A stretch of DNA of 32,181 nt, taken from positions 1 through 32,181 of the forward strand of contig JAGNYI010000034.1 of the NCBI GenBank assembly GCA_017985015.1, given 5' to 3'. The position numbers and the translations under genes are program-made. This document shows positions 1 through 8,025 of the stretch, one piece after another. The notes under the pieces are model-generated. The model had not been told where the DNA came from. It searched no databases and saw only the letters and a program-made list of their open reading frames with translations. Source of the stretch: Giesbergeria sp. GTDB taxonomy: Bacteria > Pseudomonadota > Gammaproteobacteria > Burkholderiales > Burkholderiaceae_C. Each line of letters starts with the position of its first letter. Position 1 is the stretch's first letter.

Positions 1-867
1 CCAAGCGGTTTCTACGAGCAGTTGGCCCTGGAAGACCTGGGCGAGCGCGTCAGCGTGCCGCCCGCGCCTGCGCCGCTCACGGCCGAGGAAAAAGCGGCCG
101 CGCGCGCCAACCCCGGACTCAACCGTGGGCTCTACGCCATCTTGATTGGCCTGCGGCGCGAAGGCGTGCGCGAATGGAACTACGCCACCAACCTGCACGA
201 GCGCGGCGGCCTGGGCGAGCGCGAGCTGCTCGCCGCCGCCGATTTCGCCTGCCAGTACGAGGTGTGGGACCGCTGCATCAACACCAGCGAGCGCACCCAG
301 GCGGTGGCCGATTATTCGCAGCGCTACCCCATGCCGTTTGAGGGTGCGGTGGTGGCGCACAGCCGCCAGGTGGGGCTGGACCCAGCCTACGTTTACGGCC
401 TGATCCGCCAGGAAAGCCGCTTCATCATGGACGCGCGCTCGGGCGTGGGCGCTTCGGGCCTGATGCAGGTGATGCCGGCCACAGCGCGCTGGACGGCGAA
501 AAAGATCGGTCTGACCGGCTTTACGCCGGACCAGCTGCACGACCGCGATACCAACATCACCATTGGTACGGCCTATCTCAAGCTGGCTCTGGACGATTTT
601 GCCGGCTCCATGGCGCTGGCCGCTGCTGCCTACAACGCCGGGCCAGGCCGGCCGCGCAACTGGCGCAACGGCCCGGTGCTGGACGCGGCCATCTGGGCCG
701 AGAACGTACCGTTCACCGAAACGCGCGACTACGTGAAAAAGGTGCTGGCCAATACCACCAACTACGCGGCGCTGCTCACCGGCAAGTCGCAGTCGCTGCG
801 CGAGCGCCTGGGCAAGATTGGTCCGCGCGATGCGGCGGTGCCCGAGGTGAACAAGGATCTGCCTTGA
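1..867 (+). CDS. Soluble lytic murein transglycosylase, C-terminal part (5' end outside window)
   Basis: The reading frame is open from base 1, so this is the last 288 residues of a longer Slt70-type protein. It cleaves the MurNAc-GlcNAc bond of peptidoglycan in the periplasm, leaving 1,6-anhydroMurNAc ends. The SLT (goose-lysozyme-like) domain is clear: the catalytic Glu lies in YGLIRQESRF, followed by GASGLMQVMPATA and, later, AAAYNAGPGRPRNW. These three motifs in this order define family 1 lytic transglycosylases. The upstream residues would belong to the alpha-helical superhelical domain. The signal peptide is outside the window. A TGA stop at 865-867 is followed directly by a palindromic repeat copy. 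Family assignment is firm; which Slt paralogue it is cannot be told. Confidence 0.93.
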   Translation, partial: PSGFYEQLALEDLGERVSVPPAPAPLTAEEKAAARANPGLNRGLYAILIGLRREGVREWNYATNLHERGGLGERELLAAADFACQYEVWDRCINTSERTQAVADYSQRYPMPFEGAVVAHSRQVGLDPAYVYGLIRQESRFIMDARSGVGASGLMQVMPATARWTAKKIGLTGFTPDQLHDRDTNITIGTAYLKLALDDFAGSMALAAAAYNAGPGRPRNWRNGPVLDAAIWAENVPFTETRDYVKKVLANTTNYAALLTGKSQSLRERLGKIGPRDAAVPEVNKDLP

Positions 868-876
868 AGTTTTGGT

Positions 877-930
877 CTTTTTGGCCTCTAGCGCTTATGG
901 GGTAAGTGAAAGTAGCTATATTTATAATAG
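877..930 (+). repeat. Palindromic interspersed repeat, copy A
   Basis: It carries the core GGCCTCTAGCGCTTAT at 883-898, followed about 15 bases later by AGCTAT, in an AT-rich patch inside GC-rich DNA. The same core is found at 7963-7978 and 22754-22769. It fills most of the gap between the transglycosylase and the glutathione transferase. The central CGCTTA/TAAGTG arms can pair imperfectly. Confidence 0.8.
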
Positions 931-957
931 CTTTCCCACGGTATTGCGTATCAGCGC

Positions 958-1677
958 ATGACCGGGTTTCTGCCTAAGATGGCGACCATGCTCACCGTCC
1001 ACCACCTTGAAACCTCGCGTTCGCAGCGCATCCTCTGGCTGCTGGAGGAACTGGGCGTTCCGTACGATCTGAAGGTCTACGCGCGTGACCCGCGCACCCG
1101 TCTGGCACCGGCGGCACTGCGCAAGGTGCACCCGCTGGGAAAATCGCCGGTGATTACCGAAGACGGCGAGACGATTGCCGAGTCCGGCGCCATCATCGAG
1201 TACTTGGTGGAAACCCACGGCGCCCATGCCACCGGCGATCTGGCGCATTTGCAGCCCCGGACCGGTACCCCCGAGCACCGGCGCTGCCGCTTCTGGATGC
1301 ACTACGCCGAGGGCTCGCTGATGAACTGGCTGGTGATGAAGCTGGTGTTCACCAGCATTCCAAACCAGCCGATGCCGTTTTTTGCCAAACCCATTGCCCG
1401 TGCGCTCTGCGCCAAGGTGCAGGAGCAGCTGGTGGACCCCAATGTGGATGCGGCCCTGGCCTTTATGGAAGACCACCTGGGGCGCCACCGCTGGTTTGCG
1501 GGTGAGCAGCTGAGCATGGCGGATTTTCAGATGAGCTTTGCCGTCGAGGCCGCCCTCTCGCGCGCCGCCAAGGCCAAGGATTGCCCCAAGCTGCAGGCCT
1601 ATTGCGAGCGTATGCAGGCGCGGCCGGCGTACCAGTTGGCCATTGCCAAGGGTGGGCCGGTGGTGATGGCGGCCTGA
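958..1677 (+). CDS. Glutathione S-transferase family protein
   Basis: Cytosolic GST-fold protein of 229 to 239 residues, the usual family length. The N-terminal thioredoxin-like domain contains LETSRSQRILWLLEELGVPY and the GSH-binding loop GKSPVITEDGETIAESGAIIEYL, where the cis-Pro and the ES pair contact glutathione. The C-terminal helical domain carries the N-capping region WFAGEQLSMADFQMSF. The TSRSQR motif suggests a bacterial beta/theta-like GST with a serine in place of tyrosine near the thiol. Three ATG codons are possible (958, 979, 988). The domain proper begins at MLTVHHLE (988), so the true start is probably 979 or 988. The substrate is unknown. It is probably transcribed alone: the next gene is on the other strand and converges on it. 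Confidence 0.9.
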   Translation: MTGFLPKMATMLTVHHLETSRSQRILWLLEELGVPYDLKVYARDPRTRLAPAALRKVHPLGKSPVITEDGETIAESGAIIEYLVETHGAHATGDLAHLQPRTGTPEHRRCRFWMHYAEGSLMNWLVMKLVFTSIPNQPMPFFAKPIARALCAKVQEQLVDPNVDAALAFMEDHLGRHRWFAGEQLSMADFQMSFAVEAALSRAAKAKDCPKLQAYCERMQARPAYQLAIAKGGPVVMAA

Positions 1678-1692
1678 CGGCGCATCGAAGGA

Positions 1693-3090
1693 TCAGGTCT
1701 TGGCGCAGGCCACGATGCGGCAAGACTTGCCGCTGCGCCCGCGCGGCGCACAGTGGCCCAGCTTGCCGTGCACCTCGATGGCATCGAGCCCCATGGCGCG
1801 GGCAAAGGTCTGCAGCTCGGCGCAGCAGCGCGCCAGCGCTTTGCGGCCGTCATCGCCTTCCAGGGGCAGGTGCAGTTCCAGGGTGCAGGCATCGATCTGG
1901 CGCAGGTAGAAGTCGAATACCCCGGCCTTGTCTTCCAGTACGGTGAACAGTGCCAGCGGCAGCAGCGTCACGCGCCGGCCGCCCTGCCCGCGCATGACCA
2001 GCGGCTCGTCGTGGCGCCCTTGTACCTGCACCACGGGCAGCGGGGAGCCACAACTGCAGCGCTCGGAGTGCAGACTGACCTGGTCGCCCAGGGCGTAGCG
2101 CACCAGCGGCTGCACATGGTTGGCCAGGTTGGTCAGCAGCACGCTGCTGGAGGGATGGCCGGTGGGCACGGGGCGCAAGTGCTCGTCCACCGGCTCCAGA
2201 ATCACCCAGTCGGCGTTCACATGCATCTGGCCGTGTGCGCACTCCCAGCCGATGGAGAGGAACTCGGAGGCACCATAGCTGTTGCGCACCGCGCCGCCGA
2301 GCTGCCGTGTGATGTGGTCCCGCACGCCAGGCGCCAGATACTCGCCGCCGGTCCAGATTTCGCGCGGCCGGATGTGCAAAGCGCCGCGTGCGGCTTCGTC
2401 GGCCAGCAGGGCTGCGGCTGTGGGGTAGGTGGCGATGGCGGTGGGGGCAAAGGCATTGAGGGCTTGCACCAGCGTGGCCAAGGGCTGGAGCAGCGAAAAG
2501 CTGCGGGTGCTGTTGGCCAGCCACGGGTTGAGGGTGCACAGCCGCCGCACCGACACGGTGCTGGCAAAGTGCCCGTCGATGGCGCCGATGAAGGCCGTGC
2601 GCTCGCCCAGCCCCAGCGGGTCCCACCAGCTCGTCAGCAGGGGTTTGGGCGGTGGGCTGCGGCGCACGGCTTCGAGTGCGTCGTACACGGCCATGGCCTG
2701 GGCATCCTGCACAAAAATGCCCGGCTGGCCGCTGGTGCCCGAGCTTTCCCACACCATGTAGCGGCCCAGCCAGGGTTCTGCGATGCGAGCCGGGTCGGCG
2801 GTGAAGGCGCGCAGCGCATCGAGTTGCAGCTGCGGGTCGGTCACCCAGTCGTCAAAGTTCGCCATCAACTGTGCCCGCGTCACCACGGGCAGTTGTTCCA
2901 GTACGGTGGCCGGCGTGGTTCCGGCGGGCCACAGCGAGCGGTACAGGCGCGAGCCTTGCAGGGTGGATTCCAGCAGCGCAGCCAGCCGGATCTGCTGGCG
3001 CCGCGCAATCTCCTGCGGCGTGCCGCGCTGCGCGGCAGCCACGTCCAGCGACACGGTGGACAGGCGCAGCGCGTCGAACACGGTGCTCAT
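1693..3090 (-). CDS. Adenylate-forming enzyme, phenylacetate-CoA ligase / F390 synthetase-like
   Basis: A 465-residue member of the ANL-type adenylating family. The P-loop-like motif is ESSGTSGQPGIFVQD, and the later YGASEF and the DQVS segment fit the PaaK/CapK branch (phenylacetate-CoA ligase, coenzyme F390 synthetase). A CSCGSPLP segment resembles the short zinc-binding or structural Cys motif of these relatives. The family activates a carboxylate as an acyl-AMP; the substrate here is unknown. The start is taken as ATG at 3090 (MSTVFDALRL). An in-frame extension to 3210 is Arg/Pro/Gly-rich and looks non-coding. It follows the MBL-fold gene on the same strand after about 210 bases and is the last gene of the proposed fadD cluster. 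Family confidence is good; function is open. Confidence 0.85.
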   Translation of the reverse strand: MSTVFDALRLSTVSLDVAAAQRGTPQEIARRQQIRLAALLESTLQGSRLYRSLWPAGTTPATVLEQLPVVTRAQLMANFDDWVTDPQLQLDALRAFTADPARIAEPWLGRYMVWESSGTSGQPGIFVQDAQAMAVYDALEAVRRSPPPKPLLTSWWDPLGLGERTAFIGAIDGHFASTVSVRRLCTLNPWLANSTRSFSLLQPLATLVQALNAFAPTAIATYPTAAALLADEAARGALHIRPREIWTGGEYLAPGVRDHITRQLGGAVRNSYGASEFLSIGWECAHGQMHVNADWVILEPVDEHLRPVPTGHPSSSVLLTNLANHVQPLVRYALGDQVSLHSERCSCGSPLPVVQVQGRHDEPLVMRGQGGRRVTLLPLALFTVLEDKAGVFDFYLRQIDACTLELHLPLEGDDGRKALARCCAELQTFARAMGLDAIEVHGKLGHCAPRGRSGKSCRIVACAKT

Positions 3091-3300
3091 GCTGCCGCCG
3101 CTGCGTCGGGGTCTGGCAGGACCATCGAAGCCGTCCGGGGTAACGCATTCACGCGGGCCATGGGCCGTTCTCCTGCGGGTAGCAACAGAGTCCATCATAG
3201 GACGTGCCACCCGGGCCGCCCCGACCCGTGCGCACCAGAGCAGGTGCTGCTGCAGGTTCCGCCGCAGGCGCTGCAGCGGGCTGAGATCGTGAACACGTTC

Positions 3301-4242
3301 TCAGACGTTGAGCAGCAGCGATCCCTCGCGCCGTGCCGCGCCGGAGCGCAGCAGCTCGTCCACCAGGCTGTCGAGCCACTCGCGCTCGCTCTGGTCCGCA
3401 AAATGCGTGGCGTGCAACTGGCCGAAATACGGGGTGGCCTTGGCCCAGGCTTCCAGTGCGGGCTGTTCGATGCGCTGCCATTCGAGCAGCTTGTATTTCA
3501 GCAGCACCTTGGCGGCATACAGCGCATGCTTTTGCGGCGCGCGCACAAAGCCGTCAAGGCGCCGCCGTGCGGTGGACAGGGCGCGCGGCGCATCGCCAAA
3601 CACCGGGCCGTGACCAGGAACGACGACCAGCGGGTCGAGGCGTTCGATCACGTCCAGCGTGGCACCCACCTCGTCAAACGCAGCAATGCCTTCGAGCTCG
3701 GGGAAGACCACGCCAAAGCCGTTTTCCCACAGCGCATCGGCCGATATCAGGATGCGCTGCTGCGGCTCAAACAGCACGATGGAATGCGGGTCGTGTCCCG
3801 GCGCGGCGTGTACTTGCCAGGGCTTGCCGCCCAGCGACACCTCGCTGCCCGGCGCCAGCACGCTATCGCAGCGAAAGGGCGGGCATTCCTGGCCGGTGGG
3901 CGTGTAGCTGAGCGCGTAGGCATCCCAATGGCGCACATGCTCTGCCTGCCCGGGCGGAATGGCGGTCTGCACGCCCGGCCAGGCCTGCTGCAGGGCGGCA
4001 TTGCCCCCGCAGTGGTCGCTGTGCAGATGCGTGTTGAGGATGCGGGTGAGCGGTGTGCCGCCCAGCGGCGCATCGTCCAAGGCCGAGCGCACCAGGGCCA
4101 CGGTTTGCTGTGCGTGGCTGCAGTAGCCGCTGTCCACCAGCGCCGCGCCGTCGGGCCCCGTGAACAAGACGTTGTTGGACGAGAGCCAGCCGCGCTCGAA
4201 TACGGTGATTTCAGGCGGTAGCGCAGGTGTAGCAAGCGTCAT
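3301..4242 (-). CDS. MBL-fold metallo-hydrolase
   Basis: A 313-residue metallo-beta-lactamase-fold protein. The metal ligands are visible in order: HLHSDHCGG (HxHxDH), APGHDPHS, ISADAL and VPGHGP, which together form a complete dinuclear zinc or iron site. The C-terminal 100 residues are helical and cover the active site, as in glyoxalase II-like or lactonase-like members. The substrate cannot be read from the sequence. Pairing with fadD (stop 20 bases upstream) and a PaaK-like ligase suggests a thioesterase-like or lactonase-like step on an acyl substrate, which is inference. The ATG start at 4242 lies inside a remnant of the palindromic repeat (4234-4258), so the repeat appears to form the start region. 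Confidence 0.9.
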   Translation of the reverse strand: MTLATPALPPEITVFERGWLSSNNVLFTGPDGAALVDSGYCSHAQQTVALVRSALDDAPLGGTPLTRILNTHLHSDHCGGNAALQQAWPGVQTAIPPGQAEHVRHWDAYALSYTPTGQECPPFRCDSVLAPGSEVSLGGKPWQVHAAPGHDPHSIVLFEPQQRILISADALWENGFGVVFPELEGIAAFDEVGATLDVIERLDPLVVVPGHGPVFGDAPRALSTARRRLDGFVRAPQKHALYAAKVLLKYKLLEWQRIEQPALEAWAKATPYFGQLHATHFADQSEREWLDSLVDELLRSGAARREGSLLLNV

Positions 4243-4258
4243 CAGCTATTGTTTTTGA
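4234..4258 (+). repeat. Palindromic repeat remnant (copy E) spanning a start codon
   Basis: The string aagcgtcatcagctatt (4234-4250) matches the right half of copy B (aagcgtcagcagctatt, 7984-8000 region) at 16 of 17 positions and is followed by a T-rich tail as in that copy. Read on the minus strand, it contains the ATG of the MBL-fold gene and the spacer back to the fadD stop. The core GGCCTCTAGCGC half is missing. Confidence 0.6.
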
Positions 4259-4261
4259 AGT

Positions 4262-5947
4262 TCATGCGGTGTGCCGCAGCTCGCGCCGCAGGATCTTGCC
4301 CACATTGGTCTTTGGCAGATCGTCGCGGAACTCGATGCGGCTGGGGCGCTTGTAGCCGGTCAGGTTGTCGTGGCAATAGCGCGCCACATCGTCTTCGGTC
4401 AGGCTGGCGTCGCTGCGCACCACGAAGAGCTTGACCGACTCGCCCTGGCGCTCGTCGGGCACGCCCACTGCCGCGCATTCCAATACGCCGGGGCACAGCG
4501 AGACCACATTCTCGATTTCGTTGGGGAAAACGTTGAAGCCGCTGACCAGAATCATGTCCTTCTTGCGGTCGATGATGCGGGTGTAGCCCCCCGCGTCCAT
4601 GATGCCGATGTCGCCGGTGCGCATGAAACCGTCGGCCGTGAAAGCGGCGGCGTTTTCCTCGGGCTTCTCGTAGTAGCCCGGCGTCACGTTGGGGCCGCGG
4701 ATGCAGATCTCGCCCGGCTCGCCGAGTGCCAGACTGTTGCCCTCGTCGTCCTTGATGGCGATGTCGATGCCCGGCAGCGGCAGGCCGATACTGCCGGAAA
4801 ACTCGGTGGTGTTGACCGGGTTGTTGGTGCCGATGGCGCAGGTTTCGCTCATGCCCCAGCCTTCGACCATGGTGCTGCCGGTCACTTTCTGCCACTGGCG
4901 CGCCGTGCCCTCGGACGCTGCCATGCCGCCGGCCTGTGACACGCAGAGCTGCGAGAAATCCAGTGTGCGGAACTGCGGGTTGTGGAGCAGCGCATTGAAC
5001 AAGGTGTTCACCGCCGGCAGCATGTGGAAGGGGCGCTTCTTGAGCACTTCAACGAACTTGGGAATGTCGCGCGGGTTGGGAATCAGGGTCAGGTGCGAGC
5101 CCTGGCGGATCGCCAGCAGGCACAGCGTGAGCGCGAAGATGTGGTAGAGCGGCAGCGCGGCAATGCTGTTGGCCTTGGTGACGTCGCCCATTTTGGCCAG
5201 GGCCGGGGTGAACCAGGCCTCGGCCTGGAGCGTGGCGGCGACGATGTTGCGGTGGGTCAGCACCGCGCCTTTCGACAGCCCCGTGGTGCCGCCGGTGTAT
5301 TGCAGGAACGCCGTGTCGTCCAGCGTGGCGCTGCTGGCGGTGAGCGTGCGCCGCGCGCCATCGGACAGGGCCTGGCGGAAGGTGACCAGCGTGCGCCCCG
5401 CCGAGAGCGGCAGGTCGTAGGCCGGCACCATCTTGGCCAGGTGGCGCACGGCAAAGGTGATCCAGCGGCCGTACCAGAAGCCCAGCAGGTCGCCCATGGA
5501 CGCCATCACCACGCGCTGCACGCCGGTGTGCTCAATGACTTCGGCCAGGGTATGGGCGAAGTTCTCCAGGATGACGATGGCGGATGAGCCCGAATCCTTG
5601 AGCTGGTGTTCCAGCTCGCGTCCGGTGTAGAGCGGGTTGACGTTGACGCAGATGTAGCCCGCGCGCAGCACCGCCGCCATGGTCACGGCGAACTGCGGGA
5701 TATTGGGCAGCATGATGGCCACGCGCGCACCGGGTGCGAGCCCCTGGCCCTGCAGCCAGGCGCCCAGCGCAGCGGACTGGCGGTCAAGCTCGGCATAGCC
5801 CATCCACTGCTCCATGCAGACCGAGAACGGGCGCCCGGCATGCTGGCGCATGGCGTCTTCGATCATGTGGGCGGCCGAGCGGTATTGCTCGGGGTGCACC
5901 TCGTGCGGTACGCCTGCGGGGTAATTCTTGAGCCAGATCTTGTCCAT
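4262..5947 (-). CDS. fadD: Long-chain fatty acid-CoA ligase
   Basis: A 561-residue protein that aligns from end to end with E. coli FadD as I remember it. It activates long-chain fatty acids to acyl-CoA with ATP at the inner membrane, the entry step of beta-oxidation. The ATP/AMP motif is LQYTGGTTGLSKGA, the FACS signature region contains MRTGDIGIMDAGG and IIDRKKDMILVSGFNVFPNE, and the C-terminal catalytic lysine lies in NVGKILRREL. The start is taken at 5947 (MDKIWLKNYPAGVP), which matches the E. coli N-terminus (MKKVWLNRYPADVP). An ATG at 5965 would add six unrelated residues. It lies 60 bases after the FFLEELY-motif gene and 20 bases before the MBL-fold gene on the same strand, so co-transcription is likely. 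Confidence 0.95.
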   Translation of the reverse strand: MDKIWLKNYPAGVPHEVHPEQYRSAAHMIEDAMRQHAGRPFSVCMEQWMGYAELDRQSAALGAWLQGQGLAPGARVAIMLPNIPQFAVTMAAVLRAGYICVNVNPLYTGRELEHQLKDSGSSAIVILENFAHTLAEVIEHTGVQRVVMASMGDLLGFWYGRWITFAVRHLAKMVPAYDLPLSAGRTLVTFRQALSDGARRTLTASSATLDDTAFLQYTGGTTGLSKGAVLTHRNIVAATLQAEAWFTPALAKMGDVTKANSIAALPLYHIFALTLCLLAIRQGSHLTLIPNPRDIPKFVEVLKKRPFHMLPAVNTLFNALLHNPQFRTLDFSQLCVSQAGGMAASEGTARQWQKVTGSTMVEGWGMSETCAIGTNNPVNTTEFSGSIGLPLPGIDIAIKDDEGNSLALGEPGEICIRGPNVTPGYYEKPEENAAAFTADGFMRTGDIGIMDAGGYTRIIDRKKDMILVSGFNVFPNEIENVVSLCPGVLECAAVGVPDERQGESVKLFVVRSDASLTEDDVARYCHDNLTGYKRPSRIEFRDDLPKTNVGKILRRELRHTA

Positions 5948-6007
5948 GCGAGGGAGCGGGTGCAAAGTGATGAAACCTTCGATTCTGTTGGACCTCTCTG
6001 GGCGGGC

Positions 6008-6784
6008 CTACCGGGCTTGTCCTAGGGTGCGGGCCAATTGCGTCTCGCAGGCGACAAGCTCGGCGTCGAACAGCAAGTCCATCAACCGGGTCTCGCGCTC
6101 GCGTACCGTGTCCAGAAAGCCTTCGACCGCGCCGCGCTTCTTTGTCAGCGCGCCAAACGTGTCGAAACCCATCTCCAGGAAATGCTGCAATGCGCCCATG
6201 CCTGCCGCCTGGGCGGGCCTGCGCATGGTGCGCAGGAGAAGGCGCAGGCCGGGCGTGCGGGTGAAGCGGGTCAGGTCGTGGCCCAGCTCCATCACCCAGG
6301 CCAACTGCTGGCGCCGCGCTTCGGGCTGGCCCGCCGTTTTCCAGGCGACGGCGTAGCGGCCCGCTTCGGGTGTGGTTTCGGGCTGCGCCAACCAGGCCTG
6401 GGCCATGGCGTGGTCCAGCTCCTCGGTCTTGGCGTGCAGCAGCGCCAGCGTCAGCGCGGTGTGGACCACCGGTCGGGGAAAGACGGTTTGCAGCGTGCCG
6501 GCGATGCGTGCGAACTGCGCGTCGCGGGCGCTGTAGTCGCCAGGGCTGTAGAGCTCATCCAGGAAAAACTGCGTGGCGGGGCGTACCGTGGGGTCGCGCA
6601 TCAGGTCGGTGTAGCTTCCCATGAAGCGGCGCGACTGAAACTGTTTGATGTCGCGCATGGCGGCGGCCAGCGCGGGGTTGGACGCCTGCGCTGCGCGCAG
6701 TTCGGTCACGCGGGCAATGTTTTGTCGGATGTTCTCTGCGGCGTCCATGGCGGGGCTTGCACAATCGGGAGTCGTTTTTTCCAT
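6008..6784 (-). CDS. FFLEELY-motif protein (uncharacterised)
   Basis: A 258-residue soluble, mostly helical protein with the segment TQFFLDELYSPGDYSARD at about residues 71-88, which matches the motif that names the FFLEELY-motif protein family of betaproteobacteria. No enzymatic motif, signal peptide or membrane segment is visible. The start at ATG 6784 (MEKTTPDCAS) is preferred; the in-frame extension to 6853 runs into the promoter region shared with the divergent hydrolase, and MDAAENIRQ (residue 13) is an alternative. It is the first gene of the minus-strand cluster with fadD, so a link to fatty acid or polyester metabolism is possible, but this rests only on position. Confidence 0.8.
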   Translation of the reverse strand: MEKTTPDCASPAMDAAENIRQNIARVTELRAAQASNPALAAAMRDIKQFQSRRFMGSYTDLMRDPTVRPATQFFLDELYSPGDYSARDAQFARIAGTLQTVFPRPVVHTALTLALLHAKTEELDHAMAQAWLAQPETTPEAGRYAVAWKTAGQPEARRQQLAWVMELGHDLTRFTRTPGLRLLLRTMRRPAQAAGMGALQHFLEMGFDTFGALTKKRGAVEGFLDTVRERETRLMDLLFDAELVACETQLARTLGQAR

Positions 6785-7036
6785 TACACCATCGCCATAA
6801 TCCTGAATCCGGCAGTTGTCCGCTCGCAATCGTCTTGGAGCATGTATGAACAAAGGTGATAGCCGCTTCGATCGAGTTCACCTCGGTAATGAGCAGCGCT
6901 ATGCACTCAGCAGCACCACTCTCGCCACGCCATGCGGCGTTGTTCCTCCTTGCGCACAGGAGTGCGCTGCGTCGTCCCGCCTAGCCTGGCGCGCCGATAG
7001 CAGCACTGCTGCGCGCATCCAACTGCCGGATTTAGG

Positions 7037-7954
7037 ATGATCGCCCGCCTTCAAGCCATCTGGACCATTTGCCTGTTGCTGATTGCAGCCTTCTGGCTGG
7101 TTTTTGCGCTGCCGCGCTCGCCCGTTTGGGCCGTGGGCGGTCTGGCGTTTGCCGCGCTGCTGTACCTGGCCGTGATGGCGCTGCAGTTCACCTTGATGCA
7201 GCGCGTGAATGCCGCAGACCCGGCGCCGCGTGCGCGGTTCCCGCAGGTGCGGCGTGCCTGGTGGGCCGAGCTGGGCGTGGCGCTGCGCGTGTTCTGCTGG
7301 GAGCAGCCCTTTCGCAGCCGCGCCGAGCCCGACTGGCTGCCCACGGCGCCCACCGGCCAGCGCGGTGTGGTGCTGGTGCACGGGTTTTTGTGCAACCGTG
7401 CGCTCTGGCGCCTGTGGTTTGCACCGCTGCGCGCCGCCGGCCACGCCTACGAGGCTGTGAACCTGGAGCCGGTGTTTGGCTCGATTGACGACTACGCGCC
7501 CACCATAGAAGCCGCGGTGCAGCGCGTGGAAGCGGCCACCGGCATGGCGCCGGTGCTCATCTGCCACAGTATGGGAGGCTTGGCCGCCCGCGCCTGGCTG
7601 CGTGTCTGCGCAGGCGAGCCGCGGGTGCAGCAGGTCATCACCCTGGGCACGCCGCACCGCGGCACCTGGGCCGGGCGCTTCTCGCGCGCCGCCAACGGCC
7701 GGCAGATGGCGCTCGATGGTGATTGGGTGGGCAATCTCAGCGGCGCCGAGCCGCCAGGCCGTACGGCGCTGTTCACCTGCTGGTATTCCAACTGCGACAA
7801 CATCGTCTTTCCCACCAGCACCGCCACCTTGCAGGGCGCCGACAACCGCCTGATCGCCGGAGTGGCGCATGTGGAGATGGCGCGCCGCCCCGAGGTGCTG
7901 CAGGGCTGCCTGGCCTTGCTGGCGCGGGCAGCGGATTCCGTTGCAAAAATTTAA
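7037..7954 (+). CDS. Membrane-anchored alpha/beta hydrolase (lipase/esterase-like)
   Basis: A 305-residue protein. Two hydrophobic segments (about residues 8-26 and 32-52) anchor it in the inner membrane. The alpha/beta-hydrolase domain follows: oxyanion strand VVLVHGFLCN (111-120), nucleophile elbow ICHSMGG with Ser178, probable acid Asp254 (SNCDNIVFP) and His278 (GVAHVEM). The TLGTPHRGT segment is typical of PGAP1/lipase-like triacylglycerol hydrolases. The substrate is unknown, probably a lipid ester. It is divergent from the FFLEELY-fadD cluster across a 252-base gap. The final codons GCA AAA ATT TAA belong to palindromic repeat copy B, so the repeat supplies the stop codon and the last residues may not be ancestral. 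Confidence 0.88.
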   Translation: MIARLQAIWTICLLLIAAFWLVFALPRSPVWAVGGLAFAALLYLAVMALQFTLMQRVNAADPAPRARFPQVRRAWWAELGVALRVFCWEQPFRSRAEPDWLPTAPTGQRGVVLVHGFLCNRALWRLWFAPLRAAGHAYEAVNLEPVFGSIDDYAPTIEAAVQRVEAATGMAPVLICHSMGGLAARAWLRVCAGEPRVQQVITLGTPHRGTWAGRFSRAANGRQMALDGDWVGNLSGAEPPGRTALFTCWYSNCDNIVFPTSTATLQGADNRLIAGVAHVEMARRPEVLQGCLALLARAADSVAKI

Positions 7955-8012
7955 GAGAAATAGGCCTCTAGCGCTTATCCATAAAGCGTCAGCAGCTATT
8001 AAAACAGGAGTA
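7945..8012 (+). repeat. Palindromic interspersed repeat, copy B
   Basis: Core GGCCTCTAGCGCTTAT at 7963-7978, then cc, then ATAAaGCG, giving the near-perfect arms GCGCTTAT / ATAAaGCG, then AGCAGCTATT and CAGGAGT. Similarity to copy C at 22736-22802 extends over about 68 bases, including the AAAATTTA left flank and the CAGGAGT right flank. It lies between the convergent ends of the alpha/beta hydrolase and phhA and overlaps the former's stop. Confidence 0.85.
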
Positions 8013-8025
8013 TTTTCCTGCCTGC

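Noticed and set aside
1753-4221. An 822-codon plus-strand open frame opposite the PaaK-like and MBL-fold genes
   Set aside because: It shows no recognisable family and an antisense-type amino acid mix, while the minus strand holds intact motifs.
8005-8020. A CAGGA-gtattt-TCCTG hairpin between convergent genes as a terminator
   Set aside because: The stem is only five base pairs with no following U-run, and the left arm is part of the repeat itself.
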